A DNA stretch of 64,000 bases from Candidatus Marinarcus aquaticus (GCF_004116335.1 NZ_PDKN01000003.1:248001-312000), one strand, 5' to 3'. Positions 33,918 through 46,532 are shown, counted from the stretch's first letter. The notes: generated by a model from the letters alone, not told the origin. Translations and numbers: made by a program.

Positions 33918-34313
33918 TTATAAAGAAGCCATCAAAGTTAAGTAAGCTTGCTCTTGATATTTTTTCAGCTCATGTGGAAACTGCACACTGTTTTTACGCT
34001 CAAAGGAGCTCACTGCTTGTGGAGAAATCAATTGAACGGAGCATTTAGGGTTAAGTTGTATGAGGCCTTCCATTTTAAAAGTGACTGCCCCTCCTGCAAA
34101 AGTGCCTTTCTTCGCTCGTTTTTTTATAAAAATTGTTTCTATTTGGTTGTCTTCTAAAAAGTGTAAAAAGTCGTTACAAAACTCACGAATACTTTGTTGT
34201 TCTTCGTCCTCTTCGAGGATGATTTTTTTTATCTTTAAATCGATGTATTCATTGTCATCCATCACCACTAAAATTGCTTGATTGCTTTTAAGTTCGATTC
34301 CACATCGCTTCAT
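33918..34313 (-). CDS. DUF3010-family protein
   Basis: A 131-residue cytoplasmic protein. The start CGIELKSNQAILVVMDD and the middle FIKKRAKKGTFAGGAVTFKMEGLIQL fit the DUF3010 family, which has an RNase H-like look but no known activity. The C-terminus has the SVQFPHELKKYQEQAYLTLMASL helix typical of the family. It stands alone, upstream of the VOC gene on the same strand. Confidence 0.82.
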   Translation of the reverse strand: MKRCGIELKSNQAILVVMDDNEYIDLKIKKIILEEDEEQQSIREFCNDFLHFLEDNQIETIFIKKRAKKGTFAGGAVTFKMEGLIQLNPKCSVQLISPQAVSSFERKNSVQFPHELKKYQEQAYLTLMASL

Positions 34314-34439
34314 TATTATGCCTTTATTGTAAATATAAGCGTATTGTAGTGAAGAATCAGAGTTAACTTGGATTGTATTGCAAATTGCGATATTTTTCTC
34401 TTGTAGGCGTTTATTTGTTTAATTAAGAGAGGAAAAGTT

Positions 34440-34487
34440 TGCGAAGCCAAGAATTAAATAAGCATTTAATTCGCTCTGGGCTTCACA
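34440..34487 (-). terminator. Long two-part hairpin after the ABC-F gene
   Basis: On the minus strand TGAAGCC (34485-34479) pairs with GGCTTCG (34448-34442), and inside it GAATTAAAT (34472-34464) pairs with ATTTAATTC (34459-34451) around a 4-base loop. The total is about 16 paired bases with an asymmetric bulge. It begins 14 bases after the stop of the ABC-F gene and is followed by a weak T-rich run, so it is a likely terminator. Confidence 0.7.
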
Positions 34488-34500
34488 GTTTTAAAAATGT

Positions 34501-36234
34501 TTAAATGGCGTCGAGTTTTTCTTGGAACTCTTCATTGAGTTGTTCAAGTTCAATTTGAAGTTCGAGTAATCGCTCTTCTTGTTGAGATTTTTCTGCTCCA
34601 CTTAAAGAGGGCAAACTCTCCTCAATCTTCTCTATCTCTTTTCTAACAGGTCTTGTTGTTTCAGTCTTTTGAGCTACTACAGCTGCTCTTAACTTTTTAA
34701 TCTCTTTTTTGGTTCTTTTGGGTTTAACCTCTTTCTTTTTCTCAACACCATCTTCTTCCCAACCAATTTTTTCTAAGAACTCATCATACGTTCCATTAAA
34801 ATAGTCTGCTCCATCGTTTGTAAATACAATCAATCTGTCACAAACTGCTCGCAATAACTCCTCTGAGTGCGTTACAATCATACATGAACCTGGGAATGCT
34901 TTAATCGCTGTTGTAAGCGCATCGATTGAATCAATGTCCAAGTGGTTTGTAGGCTCATCTAAAAAAAGCAAATTCACATCTTGTGCGATGATTTTACCCA
35001 ACATGACTCGTGATTTTTCTCCCCCTGAAAGAAGTGAGATTTTCTTTTTAGCATTATCTCCACTGAACATCATAAGACCACAAATACTTCTGATAACCGC
35101 TTCAGGGAGTTTGTGGTTGACACTGTAAATCTCATCCATGATGGTGTTGTTTTGATTCAGGTGTGAGATATTGGTTTGTCCAAAGTGACCAAATTCACAC
35201 GAAGGATGAAATTTCACATCACCACTTAAAGGTTCAAGTTCCCCTGCAATGGTATTAAGCAAAGTTGACTTCCCTTTACCATTCTTTCCAATAATACCAA
35301 TGGTTTCACCACTAGAAAGTGCAAACGTGATGTCTTTAAAAAGGATGTTGTCTTTGGTGTATCCAAAAGACAAATCTTTCACTTCCACTAAAAATTTTGC
35401 AGCCGTCTCTTTATAGTTAAAATCAAATTTGAGGTTGGCATCGTAATCCAAGTCTTCTAAAATATCCATCTTTTCTAAGATTTTAACTTTTGATTGCGCC
35501 AATGTTGCGGTTGCCGCTCGAGCTTTGTTTTTAGCAATGAACTCTTCAAGATCTTTTATCTTTTTCTCTTGTGCGATTTTTTGTTTTTCATGGTGCTCTT
35601 CATTGGCCAAAATTTGCTCATAGAATTTTCGTGTACCACCTGGAATCATAAAGGCACTCTTTCTTACAATTCCTAACGTATGCGTACAAACACTGTCCAT
35701 AAAGTCTCTGTCGTGAGTGATTAAAATCACTTCCCCTTGAAACGCTTTTAAAAACTCTTTTAACCATCGAATCGACAAAATATCCAAGTAGTTTGTAGGC
35801 TCATCCAGTAGTAGCATATTGGGTTCAGTTAAAAGCAGTTTTGCTAGGTTGATTCTGATTTGATAACCACCTGAGAAAGATTTAGGGTCTTTGTTTAAAT
35901 CTTCCATCGTAAACCCAAGTCCAAAAAGTATCTTCTCTGCTTTATAGATTTCGTATTTGTCCTCTTCACTTAAAGCAAGAGCCGTTTCATCTATCAAAGT
36001 CTTTTGTGTGAAATCAAAATACTGTTTTAATGCCCCAATTCTGTAGTTCTTTGGAAATTTGATTTCCCCTCCATCTGGATGCTCTTCTCCAAGTATGAGT
36101 TTAAACAGCGTTGATTTTCCTGTACCATTACGACCTACTAAACCTACTTTATCTTTGGCATTGAGCCGTAAATTGAGTTCATTGTACAGTACACTTGTTG
36201 GATAACTTTTTGATATATTGACTAATTCAATCAT
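34501..36234 (-). CDS. ABC-F family ATPase (ribosome-associated)
   Basis: A soluble protein of 577 residues with two ABC ATPase domains and no membrane part. Domain 1: GRNGTGKST and FSGGYQIRINLAKLL; domain 2: GKNGKGKST and LSGGEKSRVMLGKII. Between them lies the arm/P-site linker (KARAATATLAQSKVKILEKMD), and the C-terminus is a charged coiled coil (KKEVKPKRTKKEIKKLRAA onward). ABC-F proteins act on the ribosome in translation control or antibiotic protection. It is most like the EttA/Uup/YbiT group; no resistance role can be read from the sequence. Confidence 0.95.
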   Translation of the reverse strand: MIELVNISKSYPTSVLYNELNLRLNAKDKVGLVGRNGTGKSTLFKLILGEEHPDGGEIKFPKNYRIGALKQYFDFTQKTLIDETALALSEEDKYEIYKAEKILFGLGFTMEDLNKDPKSFSGGYQIRINLAKLLLTEPNMLLLDEPTNYLDILSIRWLKEFLKAFQGEVILITHDRDFMDSVCTHTLGIVRKSAFMIPGGTRKFYEQILANEEHHEKQKIAQEKKIKDLEEFIAKNKARAATATLAQSKVKILEKMDILEDLDYDANLKFDFNYKETAAKFLVEVKDLSFGYTKDNILFKDITFALSSGETIGIIGKNGKGKSTLLNTIAGELEPLSGDVKFHPSCEFGHFGQTNISHLNQNNTIMDEIYSVNHKLPEAVIRSICGLMMFSGDNAKKKISLLSGGEKSRVMLGKIIAQDVNLLFLDEPTNHLDIDSIDALTTAIKAFPGSCMIVTHSEELLRAVCDRLIVFTNDGADYFNGTYDEFLEKIGWEEDGVEKKKEVKPKRTKKEIKKLRAAVVAQKTETTRPVRKEIEKIEESLPSLSGAEKSQQEERLLELQIELEQLNEEFQEKLDAI

Positions 36235-36340
36235 GGATTCTTCTTTTGGATGGTTTTTTTGAATGTGGGATTATAGAGTAAGGTGGATTATAGATTGGTA
36301 AAGTAAAATTCAAAGATTATATTAAAACCTTATGTTTATT

Positions 36341-37507
36341 TCATATTTTACCTGTATCTATTTCAAATTCAATTTTTTTAATCAAATCTTCCATCTCAAT
36401 CTTACTAAAAGAATAATCTATGCAACTCTTTATATCTATCTTTGCACTAGCCAAAGTTTTTTCATTTTTATTTAGTATATTAATTTGTATAAACCCAAAA
36501 ATATCTTTTTGAAACTCATCATTATCTAAAGCAATAGCAATTTGTGTAAATATTTGTGTTGCATGAATTATTGATTCTTTAACATCATTATTTGATTTAA
36601 TATATAAATTCAATTCAAAAATATTTCCTATTTCATTAAACGAATGAAATTGAAATCCTACTATTTGTAAATTATGAATTATTCCTAGTAAAGACTGTTC
36701 ACTTCTGAGACTAATTTGATGTTCTTTGTATTTTTCTGTTTTAATTATCTCTTCCATTATATTTAAATGAATAATTACTTCTGCAAGTCTTAAAATTCCA
36801 TATTTAGAATTAACCCAAAATGTAATTTCTTTTAATTGCTCATGAGTTAATGATTGTGTTTTTATATTATTCTTTTTTCCATAATTTACTACAATATTCT
36901 CTTTAGCTATTGTAAAATCTTTATGTGTTGATATATTTCTCCATTGGCTTATAGGTATGTTAAATATTGGATCTTTTATTAGTTCATCAAAATCATTAAT
37001 TAAGTTTACTATATCTCCAAATGTTTTATTTGAAATATCAGGGAAAGAGCCATCTAAATTAAATTTATAAATTTTAAAGAACAATTCTAGTCTAGGTTTA
37101 AAACAACCTTCAATGATATCATCCATAGTTTTAAAATAATAAGTTGCGAAATCTCTGGGAGTAAAAGTTGAAATATTTTTAGGTTGATTTATATAATAGC
37201 CCATATACAATTCATCAGTTTTGACAATTCTTAAAAAACTACTAGCTAATTCTTGAATTACTTCATCATGATTTTTAGATAAAGCATCCTTAAAAAATTT
37301 TATAATTTTTTCAAATAGTTTTTCTGATTCATCTTTATTAAGTATATGATTAACATAATTAACAAGCTCTGTTCTAAGTTGTTCTTTAAATTGTAAAAAG
37401 ATATCTTCGTTATCGAAATATTTTAAAAAAATATCTTTAATAATTTGATTATAATCATCTACTGTTAAAGTGTCATCATACTTTAGAGTTTTGTTAATAT
37501 TAACCAT
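36341..37507 (-). CDS. Orphan AT-rich gene with HEPN-like R-x4-H motif
   Basis: I do not recognise this 388-residue, soluble, mainly helical protein. It is strikingly AT-rich and rich in Ile, Lys, Asn and Phe compared with gyrB and the ABC-F gene on either side, which suggests gain by transfer. At residues 190-195 it has RNISTH, an R-x4-H motif in a helical setting, as in HEPN ribonucleases used in toxin-antitoxin and phage-defence systems; GYY/YGKKN polar segments follow. No partner gene is adjacent. The HEPN idea rests on this one motif, so function remains open. It is bounded by a structured repeat (37648-37680). Confidence 0.85.
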   Translation of the reverse strand: MVNINKTLKYDDTLTVDDYNQIIKDIFLKYFDNEDIFLQFKEQLRTELVNYVNHILNKDESEKLFEKIIKFFKDALSKNHDEVIQELASSFLRIVKTDELYMGYYINQPKNISTFTPRDFATYYFKTMDDIIEGCFKPRLELFFKIYKFNLDGSFPDISNKTFGDIVNLINDFDELIKDPIFNIPISQWRNISTHKDFTIAKENIVVNYGKKNNIKTQSLTHEQLKEITFWVNSKYGILRLAEVIIHLNIMEEIIKTEKYKEHQISLRSEQSLLGIIHNLQIVGFQFHSFNEIGNIFELNLYIKSNNDVKESIIHATQIFTQIAIALDNDEFQKDIFGFIQINILNKNEKTLASAKIDIKSCIDYSFSKIEMEDLIKKIEFEIDTGKI

Positions 37508-37647
37508 AAATCTTTCACTTCCTAATTTATAGATTATTTAGTAATTTTTATAATATACCAAAAGTTCACAAAAAATAAATGATAATGATTCATTTTTTAA
37601 AAGTTTATATTTTATTTATAATCAAGACAGAGTGGAAAATTTGGGAA

Positions 37648-37680
37648 GGAGCTTACTCAGTCGTAAGTGACTGAGTAAAT
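37648..37680 (+). repeat. Small structured intergenic repeat, copy B
   Basis: Reads GGAGCTTA, CTCAGTC, GTAAGTGACTGAGTAAA. Arms TTACTCAGTC (37653-37662) and GACTGAGTAA (37669-37678) are perfect reverse complements around a 6-base loop, followed by ATTTTT on the plus strand. It lies in the 218-base gap between gyrB and the orphan gene and matches copy A at 808-837. Confidence 0.65.
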
Positions 37681-37725
37681 TTTTACGCTTTAACGTAGAG
37701 TATGAATAAAAGATAAACTTTTATT

Positions 37726-41132
<3,407 letters not shown>

Positions 41133-41178
41133 TTTTACCCCTTTATTATATTTATTTTTTAGTAGCAGAAGTAGGCTA

Positions 41179-41268
41179 TGTGAATAGATGAAAACAGTTA
41201 TAAAAAGCTGATTATATCATACTTTAAAAGCATGAACAACTTTTGATAAATATTCACACCTATTCACA
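41179..41268 (-). other. Replication origin, dnaA-dnaN side (oriC2-like), three DnaA boxes
   Basis: Three N-TATTCACA boxes: TGTGAATAG at 41179-41187 (reverse), ATATTCACA at 41250-41258 and CTATTCACA at 41260-41268. They match the Campylobacterota DnaA box TTATTCACA. The region is AT-rich. It would be the second half of a bipartite origin as described in Helicobacter. Confidence 0.7.
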
Positions 41269-41288
41269 TAAGCGTTTAAAACTTTTTT

Positions 41289-42605
41289 CTACCACTCCTT
41301 ATTTATAATTTTATTTTTTAAATTTTCAATGATCAGTTTGAAGTTTTCATCTTTTTCAATCAGCTCATTGGCTTTTTTGATATTGTGCGAAATTGAGCTG
41401 TGATCTTTCATTCCTAAAAACTTTGCAATGTCTGGCATTGAGTTGTGTGTTAACTCTCGTGCAAGATAGATTACTACACGTCTGGCATTAGCAACAATGG
41501 CCGTTCTTTTACGCGATTTAATATCACTTGGCTTGATGTTCAGTTCTGCTGCAACTACGGTGATGATATCAGGCAATTTGATGTTCTCTTTTTGCTCTTT
41601 GATTTGCTCTTTTAACAGACTTTGTGCCAACTCTAAATTAATCTCTTGATTAAGCAAGTTTGCACTGGCATTGATACGAATAAGTACACCCTCAATCTCT
41701 CGAATAGAGCTGTCTAAATTGGTGGCAATATAGTTAATAACATCTCGTGTGAGCTCAATACCATTGAGTTCGGATTTTTTCTCAATAATGGCAATTTTTG
41801 TCTCTAATCCTGGGATTTGAATGTCGGCTGTTAATCCCCACTCAAATCGAGATTTTAAACGGTCAACCAAACCTGCAATTTGTGAAGGCAGTCGATCGGA
41901 AGTCATTACAATCTGTTTTTTGGCATTATGCAGTTCATTAAAGGTGTGAAAAAATTCTTCTTGCGTCTGCTCTTTTCCGCTTAAAAATTGAATATCATCA
42001 ATCAGCAGTATATCGCATTTTCGATATTTATCCCTGAAATGCTCCATGTTTTTACTTTTGATTGAAAACGTAAAGTCATTCATAAACTGTTCAATCGTTA
42101 CATAAATAACGGTTTTACCTTGTTCAATGGCACTGTTACCAATGGATTGAAGCAGGTGTGTTTTTCCTAAACCTGTACCCCCATAAATAAACAGTGGATT
42201 GTATTGAATGCCGGGTTTTTTACTCACAGCCAATGAAGCGTTGTAGGCCATTTGATTTGATGGCCCTAAAACAAAAGAGTCAAAGGTATAAGAAGGGTTC
42301 AGCATGGTACTTTCTGCTGTGCATGCCTTCTCTTGTTCGACCATCTCTTTTTTGGTTTTTTTCTTCTCACCGGTTAATCGAATATCAATTTTTGGTTTGC
42401 TTCCATTGAGTGTTTCAAAGCATTGTTGAATGGTATTGGTGTATTTTGTCTTTATCCAGTTTGCTATATATTTATTTGCTACTTCAAAAACCGCCACATT
42501 GTCATCTGACATATTTTTTTTGTAATTCAGTTGTTTTAAAAAGCGTTCATAGTCAACTGATGTGGTCTCTTGTTTTAAAACAGATAAAATATCTTTATTC
42601 GTCAT
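41289..42605 (-). CDS. dnaA: Chromosomal replication initiator DnaA
   Basis: DnaA opens the origin. It has an N-terminal interaction domain, an AAA+ domain with Walker A GGTGLGKTHLLQS and Walker B CDILLIDDIQFLSGKEQTQ, and the C-terminal DNA-binding domain ending with KSRKRTAIVANARRVVIYLARE and KFLGMKDHSSISHNIKK (the DnaA signature helix). 438 residues is the usual size for this phylum. Boxes on both sides suggest self-regulation. It faces away from ruvC. Confidence 0.98.
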   Translation of the reverse strand: MTNKDILSVLKQETTSVDYERFLKQLNYKKNMSDDNVAVFEVANKYIANWIKTKYTNTIQQCFETLNGSKPKIDIRLTGEKKKTKKEMVEQEKACTAESTMLNPSYTFDSFVLGPSNQMAYNASLAVSKKPGIQYNPLFIYGGTGLGKTHLLQSIGNSAIEQGKTVIYVTIEQFMNDFTFSIKSKNMEHFRDKYRKCDILLIDDIQFLSGKEQTQEEFFHTFNELHNAKKQIVMTSDRLPSQIAGLVDRLKSRFEWGLTADIQIPGLETKIAIIEKKSELNGIELTRDVINYIATNLDSSIREIEGVLIRINASANLLNQEINLELAQSLLKEQIKEQKENIKLPDIITVVAAELNIKPSDIKSRKRTAIVANARRVVIYLARELTHNSMPDIAKFLGMKDHSSISHNIKKANELIEKDENFKLIIENLKNKIINKEW

Positions 42606-42696
42606 ATAAAATCAACTCTTTTATTATAATATTGGTAGATATTATATCTAAAGTTTTATAAAATTATTTCTAAGCGACATTTTTTTGCTATATTTA

Positions 42697-42803
42697 TGTG
42701 AATAATTTTTTAATTTAAGTTAACTTTTATAGAAAATGTATGAATATATCGCAACTTTCATATGTGAATAGTTTGGTTGAATATGTGTGAAGAGTGTGAA
42801 TAA
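42697..42803 (-). other. Replication origin, upstream of dnaA (oriC1-like), DnaA box cluster
   Basis: Boxes in the same orientation: TGTGAATAA (42697-42705), TGTGAATAG (42763-42771), TGTGAAGAG (42786-42794) and TGTGAATAA (42795-42803). Two are perfect reverse complements of TTATTCACA. The stretch between is very AT-rich (42640-42760), suitable for unwinding. Confidence 0.8.
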
Positions 42804-42820
42804 AATAAAGGAAAAGCAGT

Positions 42821-43294
42821 TTGAGTATGAAGATTTTAGGTATTGATCCAGGGACACGAAATTGTGGTTATGCTGTATTAGAAAAAGAGGGTCGAAACCT
42901 TAAACTCATTGAAGCAGGCTTAATTAAAATTAAGACCAAAATCTTGCAAGAACAAATTGTAGAGATGACCGAAGGTCTGGATTTAATTTTTAAAAAACAC
43001 ACCATCAGTGAAGTCTCTATTGAGGACATGTTTTATGCATTTAACCCAAAAACGGTGATTAAACTGGCGCAATTTAGAGGGGCCATCTCTTTAAAAGTGC
43101 TGCAAGAGTTTGGAAACTTCAATGAGTATACACCACTTCAAGTCAAACAAGCCGTAACAGGAAATGGAAAAGCGACCAAAGAGCAAGTGGCCTTTATGGT
43201 AAAACGTTTGTTGGGCATCAAACAAGAGATTAAACCGTTGGATATCACCGATGCTATTGCCATTGCTTTGACCCATGCTCAACGACTTCGATAG
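42821..43294 (+). CDS. ruvC: Holliday junction endonuclease RuvC
   Basis: RuvC cuts Holliday junctions at the end of recombination. It has the first catalytic Asp in [15 protein letters not shown], the Glu in [13 protein letters not shown], and the last acidic pair in [17 protein letters not shown]. 157 residues is normal. The TTG at 42821 has AAGGA 8 bases upstream; the ATG two codons later (42827) is nearer the usual N-terminus (MKILGID) but is 14 bases from that site, so the start is uncertain by two codons. It is divergent from dnaA and shares the origin region. Confidence 0.95.
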   Translation: MSMKILGIDPGTRNCGYAVLEKEGRNLKLIEAGLIKIKTKILQEQIVEMTEGLDLIFKKHTISEVSIEDMFYAFNPKTVIKLAQFRGAISLKVLQEFGNFNEYTPLQVKQAVTGNGKATKEQVAFMVKRLLGIKQEIKPLDITDAIAIALTHAQRLR

Positions 43295-43333
43295 CATTTG
43301 TCTTAGCTTTTTAAACTAACAGCTTCAATTCAT

Positions 43334-43362
43334 TTTACATATCAGTCCTTTTTGACTATAAT
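43334..43362 (+). promoter_or_regulatory. Sigma-70 promoter of purN
   Basis: TTTACA (43334-43339), 17 bases, TATAAT (43357-43362). Transcription from about 43369 rules out upstream in-frame starts such as 43352. Confidence 0.82.
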
Positions 43363-43387
43363 GGCGCTTTTAATTACAAGGGAAATG

Positions 43388-43963
43388 ATGAAAAAAATAG
43401 GAATATTGGCATCTCACAACGGCAGTGGGTTTGATGCAATATGGCAAGCTTGCGTTGATAACAGACTCGATGCCAAAGTGGTATTGGTCGTTTCAAACAA
43501 CAGTGAAGCCGCTGTTTTACAAAAAGCACACAGCAGAGAAATTGAAGCGTGTGTGGTCAATACAAAACTCTATCCCCATGATAACCTAGATGAAAAAATA
43601 ACCAAACTTTTTTTAGAACATGAGTGCGATTATATCTTCTTATCGGGCTATATGAAAAAGCTTGAAAAAGAGCTTGTTAGTACCTTTGAAAACAGAATTA
43701 TCAATGCACATCCGGCACTTTTACCGAAATTTGGTGGTAAAGGGATGTACGGAAGAAACGTTCATGAAGCCGTTTTAAATGCAAAAGAGAAGATTTCAGG
43801 GTGTACCATTCATTTTGTCAATGAACATTATGATGAAGGTGAATATATTTTACAAAAAAGCATTGAAATAAAAAGTGACGAAACTGTAGAAAGCTTAGAA
43901 AATAAAATTAAATCACTGGAATCAGTTGCTATTATTGAAGCATTCAATAAACTTATAATATAG
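43388..43963 (+). CDS. purN: Phosphoribosylglycinamide formyltransferase PurN
   Basis: This enzyme adds a formyl group from 10-formyl-tetrahydrofolate to glycinamide ribonucleotide in purine synthesis. It has the start IGILASHNGSGFDAIWQAC, FLSGYMKKLEKELV, the catalytic Asn-His segment NAHPALLPKFGGKGMYGRNVHEAVL and SGCTIHFVNEHYDEGEYI with the catalytic Asp. 191 residues from 43388. Of two neighbouring ATGs (43385, 43388), both follow AAGGGA; the second has the better spacing. Confidence 0.93.
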   Translation: MKKIGILASHNGSGFDAIWQACVDNRLDAKVVLVVSNNSEAAVLQKAHSREIEACVVNTKLYPHDNLDEKITKLFLEHECDYIFLSGYMKKLEKELVSTFENRIINAHPALLPKFGGKGMYGRNVHEAVLNAKEKISGCTIHFVNEHYDEGEYILQKSIEIKSDETVESLENKIKSLESVAIIEAFNKLII

Positions 43964-43986
43964 CATCAAAAGTTCAAAGGTCACTT

Positions 43987-44988
43987 ATGGATAATTTGAA
44001 AAATGATATTATTTTTAATACCATCAATAATGGTATTTTAATTTTAGATGAAGACCTAAAAATACGAGCTTGGAACCGATGGTTAGAGATACACACCTGT
44101 ATGAATTTAGAGGCGGTTCAAGATAAGAATTTGTGTGAACTCTTTCCTTCAATTGATGAAAAAAAATTAAAACGAAAAATTAAATCAGTTTTGGTTACAA
44201 ATAACTCCTCTTTTTATTCGGTGGATCCCCATCGCTATTTAATCAAAATACGACTCAGTAATATCACCAATGCCATTTATGAATACATGCAACAAGACGT
44301 CACCATTGCTCCTTATAAAAAAGAGGAGCGATTGGTGGCAGTCTATATCTATGATAAAACTTCATTGTGTGAAACCAATGCCCAACTTGAAGTGCTTAAT
44401 GGTGAACTCAAAGAGTTGTCTTATCGTGATCCTATGACACATGCGTATAACCGACGATATTTCTATGAAGAGGCCACCCGATTGCTCTCTTTAGCCAATC
44501 GAGAAGAGAAGAGTTGTTGTATTGTGATTATGGATATTGACAAGTTTAAAGATATCAATGATACCTATGGACACTCTATTGGGGATGAAGTCATCATTGC
44601 TTTGGCAAAGAATTTGGAAACACACACACGCAAATCCGATGTCATTGCACGATTTGGGGGTGAAGAGTTTGTGATATTGTTGTATAACTCCGATATTAAA
44701 AATGCCAAATTGGTTGCAGAAAAAATTCGAGAAGATATTCAAGATATTGCCATATCAACCAGTGAAGGTGCAATTCACTTTACGGCTTCATTTGGAGTAT
44801 CACGATTTGATAAAACGTTTGATGAAAATGACATCGAACACACTATTTCACGTGCAGATAAATGTCTTTATGTGGCCAAAACGCATGGGCGTAATAAAGT
44901 CATCACTGAAGAGTATTTAGGAGCATCTAAATATGATAAACTCTTTAATACTTACAGTATGGATGATCAAACTCTACATATCATTTAA
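43987..44988 (+). CDS. Diguanylate cyclase with N-terminal PAS-like domain
   Basis: A 333-residue cytoplasmic protein. The first 110 residues resemble a PAS sensor (NGILILDEDLKIRAWNRWLEIHTC), followed by a GGDEF domain beginning at SYRDPMTHAYNRRYF. The active site is RFGGEEFVIL, and the inhibitory RxxD site (RKSD) stands five residues before it, so product inhibition is expected. It makes cyclic di-GMP. It starts 24 bases after purN, but no functional link is known. Confidence 0.93.
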   Translation: MDNLKNDIIFNTINNGILILDEDLKIRAWNRWLEIHTCMNLEAVQDKNLCELFPSIDEKKLKRKIKSVLVTNNSSFYSVDPHRYLIKIRLSNITNAIYEYMQQDVTIAPYKKEERLVAVYIYDKTSLCETNAQLEVLNGELKELSYRDPMTHAYNRRYFYEEATRLLSLANREEKSCCIVIMDIDKFKDINDTYGHSIGDEVIIALAKNLETHTRKSDVIARFGGEEFVILLYNSDIKNAKLVAEKIREDIQDIAISTSEGAIHFTASFGVSRFDKTFDENDIEHTISRADKCLYVAKTHGRNKVITEEYLGASKYDKLFNTYSMDDQTLHII

Positions 44989-44990
44989 AC

Positions 44991-45596
44991 TCAAAGCTTT
45001 GGCAGTTGCCACTTCTTATAATAGGCCAAAAGTCGCAGACTCACTCCACAAATAAACAGTAAAGTAAGATTAAATAAATTGACTTGTGTAAACAAATGTA
45101 AAACATAGGTGATTAACCCTACAATAATGGCAACCGTACCATAAAATTCACTCACTAAAATAGAGGGCACTTTGTTGATTAAAATATCTCTGAGCGTTCC
45201 TCCTCCAACGGCCGTTAAAAATGCCAACATTAACACACCTAAAAAATTGAAATGGGATTCAATGGCAATCAAAGAACCTGTAATCGCAAAAGAGCATAAT
45301 CCTATGGCATCGGAGATAATAAAGGCGGTTTTTCCTTCAAAGTTGGTGATGTGATGCAGTTTAAAAATAAATGACACCACCAACGTGGCAATTACAAGCA
45401 AAATAGGCAGATTGGCATCAAACACATAGGGCGTTTTATTGGCAATGGTATCACGAATGATTCCTCCACCCAACGCGGTTAAAAAAGAGGAGATAAATAT
45501 CCCCAGAATATCAAGTTTATAGTGCACGGCAATTAAAAAACCACTCAAAGCAAATGAGATGATTCCAATGATATCAGCAACTTCTAACGCACTCAT
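44991..45596 (-). CDS. TRIC-type (UPF0126/YicG) membrane protein
   Basis: A 201-residue inner-membrane protein with seven helices formed by two similar halves. The repeated motif is visible twice: ISSFLTALGGGIIRDTIANKTPYVF and MLAFLTAVGGGTLRDILINKVPSIL. Bacterial TRIC homologues are cation channels. It is placed 10 bases after the glutaminase gene on the same strand and may be co-transcribed with it. Confidence 0.93.
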   Translation of the reverse strand: MSALEVADIIGIISFALSGFLIAVHYKLDILGIFISSFLTALGGGIIRDTIANKTPYVFDANLPILLVIATLVVSFIFKLHHITNFEGKTAFIISDAIGLCSFAITGSLIAIESHFNFLGVLMLAFLTAVGGGTLRDILINKVPSILVSEFYGTVAIIVGLITYVLHLFTQVNLFNLTLLFICGVSLRLLAYYKKWQLPKL

Positions 45597-45606
45597 GTTG
45601 GTTCCC

Positions 45607-46527
45607 TTAAAAAATAGATAAGTTGGTTTTAGTGGTAAAAAGCTCTAAAGCTTTGGTTCCAATCAAGGAGTTTCCTTGAGAGTTGAGTTTGGGTGAATAG
45701 ACACAAATGGCCATTTTTTGAGGTACGACTGCAACGATGCCTCCGCCCACACCACTTTTGCCCGGAAGCCCCACTTTGTATGCAAAATCTCCTGAAGCAT
45801 CATAATGACCACATGTGAGCATCAAAGCGTTGATACGTTTGGCTTGTGATGGGGTAATAAGCGCTTCATTGGCCTTTGGATTTGTCCCATGATTGGCTAA
45901 AAAAAGCATCGATTGTGCGAGTTGTTGAGTGTTCATCATAACAGAGCACTGTTTAAAATAGGTCTGCATCACATCATCAATTTCGTTGTGAATGTTTTTA
46001 TAGCTTTTTATCATGTTAATTAAGGCCATATTTCGATAACCATGTTGGTATTCAGAACAAAAAATGGTTTCATCGTACTGTATACTGCTGTCATTGGTGA
46101 GAGTGTGAATGAACTCTAAAATAGTATGAAAGGTATTCTCTTTATAAATGCTTGTAAGTGCATCGGTGGTTACAATCGCACCTGCGTTGATAAAAGGATT
46201 TCTTGGAATACCGTTTTCATACTCCAATTGCACGAGTGAATTAAAAGGATTTCCAGATGGTTCGTGGTTGACTCTTTTATACAACTCTTTTCCATACGCT
46301 TTAAGTGCTAATGTAAAGGTGAAAACTTTTGAGATACTTTGTATTGAGAATTTGTGTTGGGTGTTTCCAATGTGATACGACTTTCCATATAAAAGCTGAA
46401 TGCTCATGGCAAAATCTTCAGCGTTTACAGTGGAAAGGGCAGGAATATAGTCTGCAACTTTTCCTTGTGAAAAAAGAGGTTGAATCTCCTCTTCAATCTC
46501 TTTTAAAATGTCAGCATAGTTTGGCAT
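45607..46527 (-). CDS. glsA: Glutaminase
   Basis: Converts glutamine to glutamate and ammonia. The beta-lactamase-like active site Ser-x-x-Lys is in FSIQSISKVFTF, with EPSGNPFNSLVQLEYENGIPRNPFINAGAI and PGKSGVGGGIVAVVPQKMAICVYSP, all typical of the GlsA family. 306 residues is full length. It lies 5 bases after thyX. In a nitrogen-fixing cell this enzyme recycles fixed nitrogen, but its site outside the nif island gives no sign of shared control. Confidence 0.95.
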   Translation of the reverse strand: MPNYADILKEIEEEIQPLFSQGKVADYIPALSTVNAEDFAMSIQLLYGKSYHIGNTQHKFSIQSISKVFTFTLALKAYGKELYKRVNHEPSGNPFNSLVQLEYENGIPRNPFINAGAIVTTDALTSIYKENTFHTILEFIHTLTNDSSIQYDETIFCSEYQHGYRNMALINMIKSYKNIHNEIDDVMQTYFKQCSVMMNTQQLAQSMLFLANHGTNPKANEALITPSQAKRINALMLTCGHYDASGDFAYKVGLPGKSGVGGGIVAVVPQKMAICVYSPKLNSQGNSLIGTKALELFTTKTNLSIF

Positions 46528-46532
46528 CAGAT

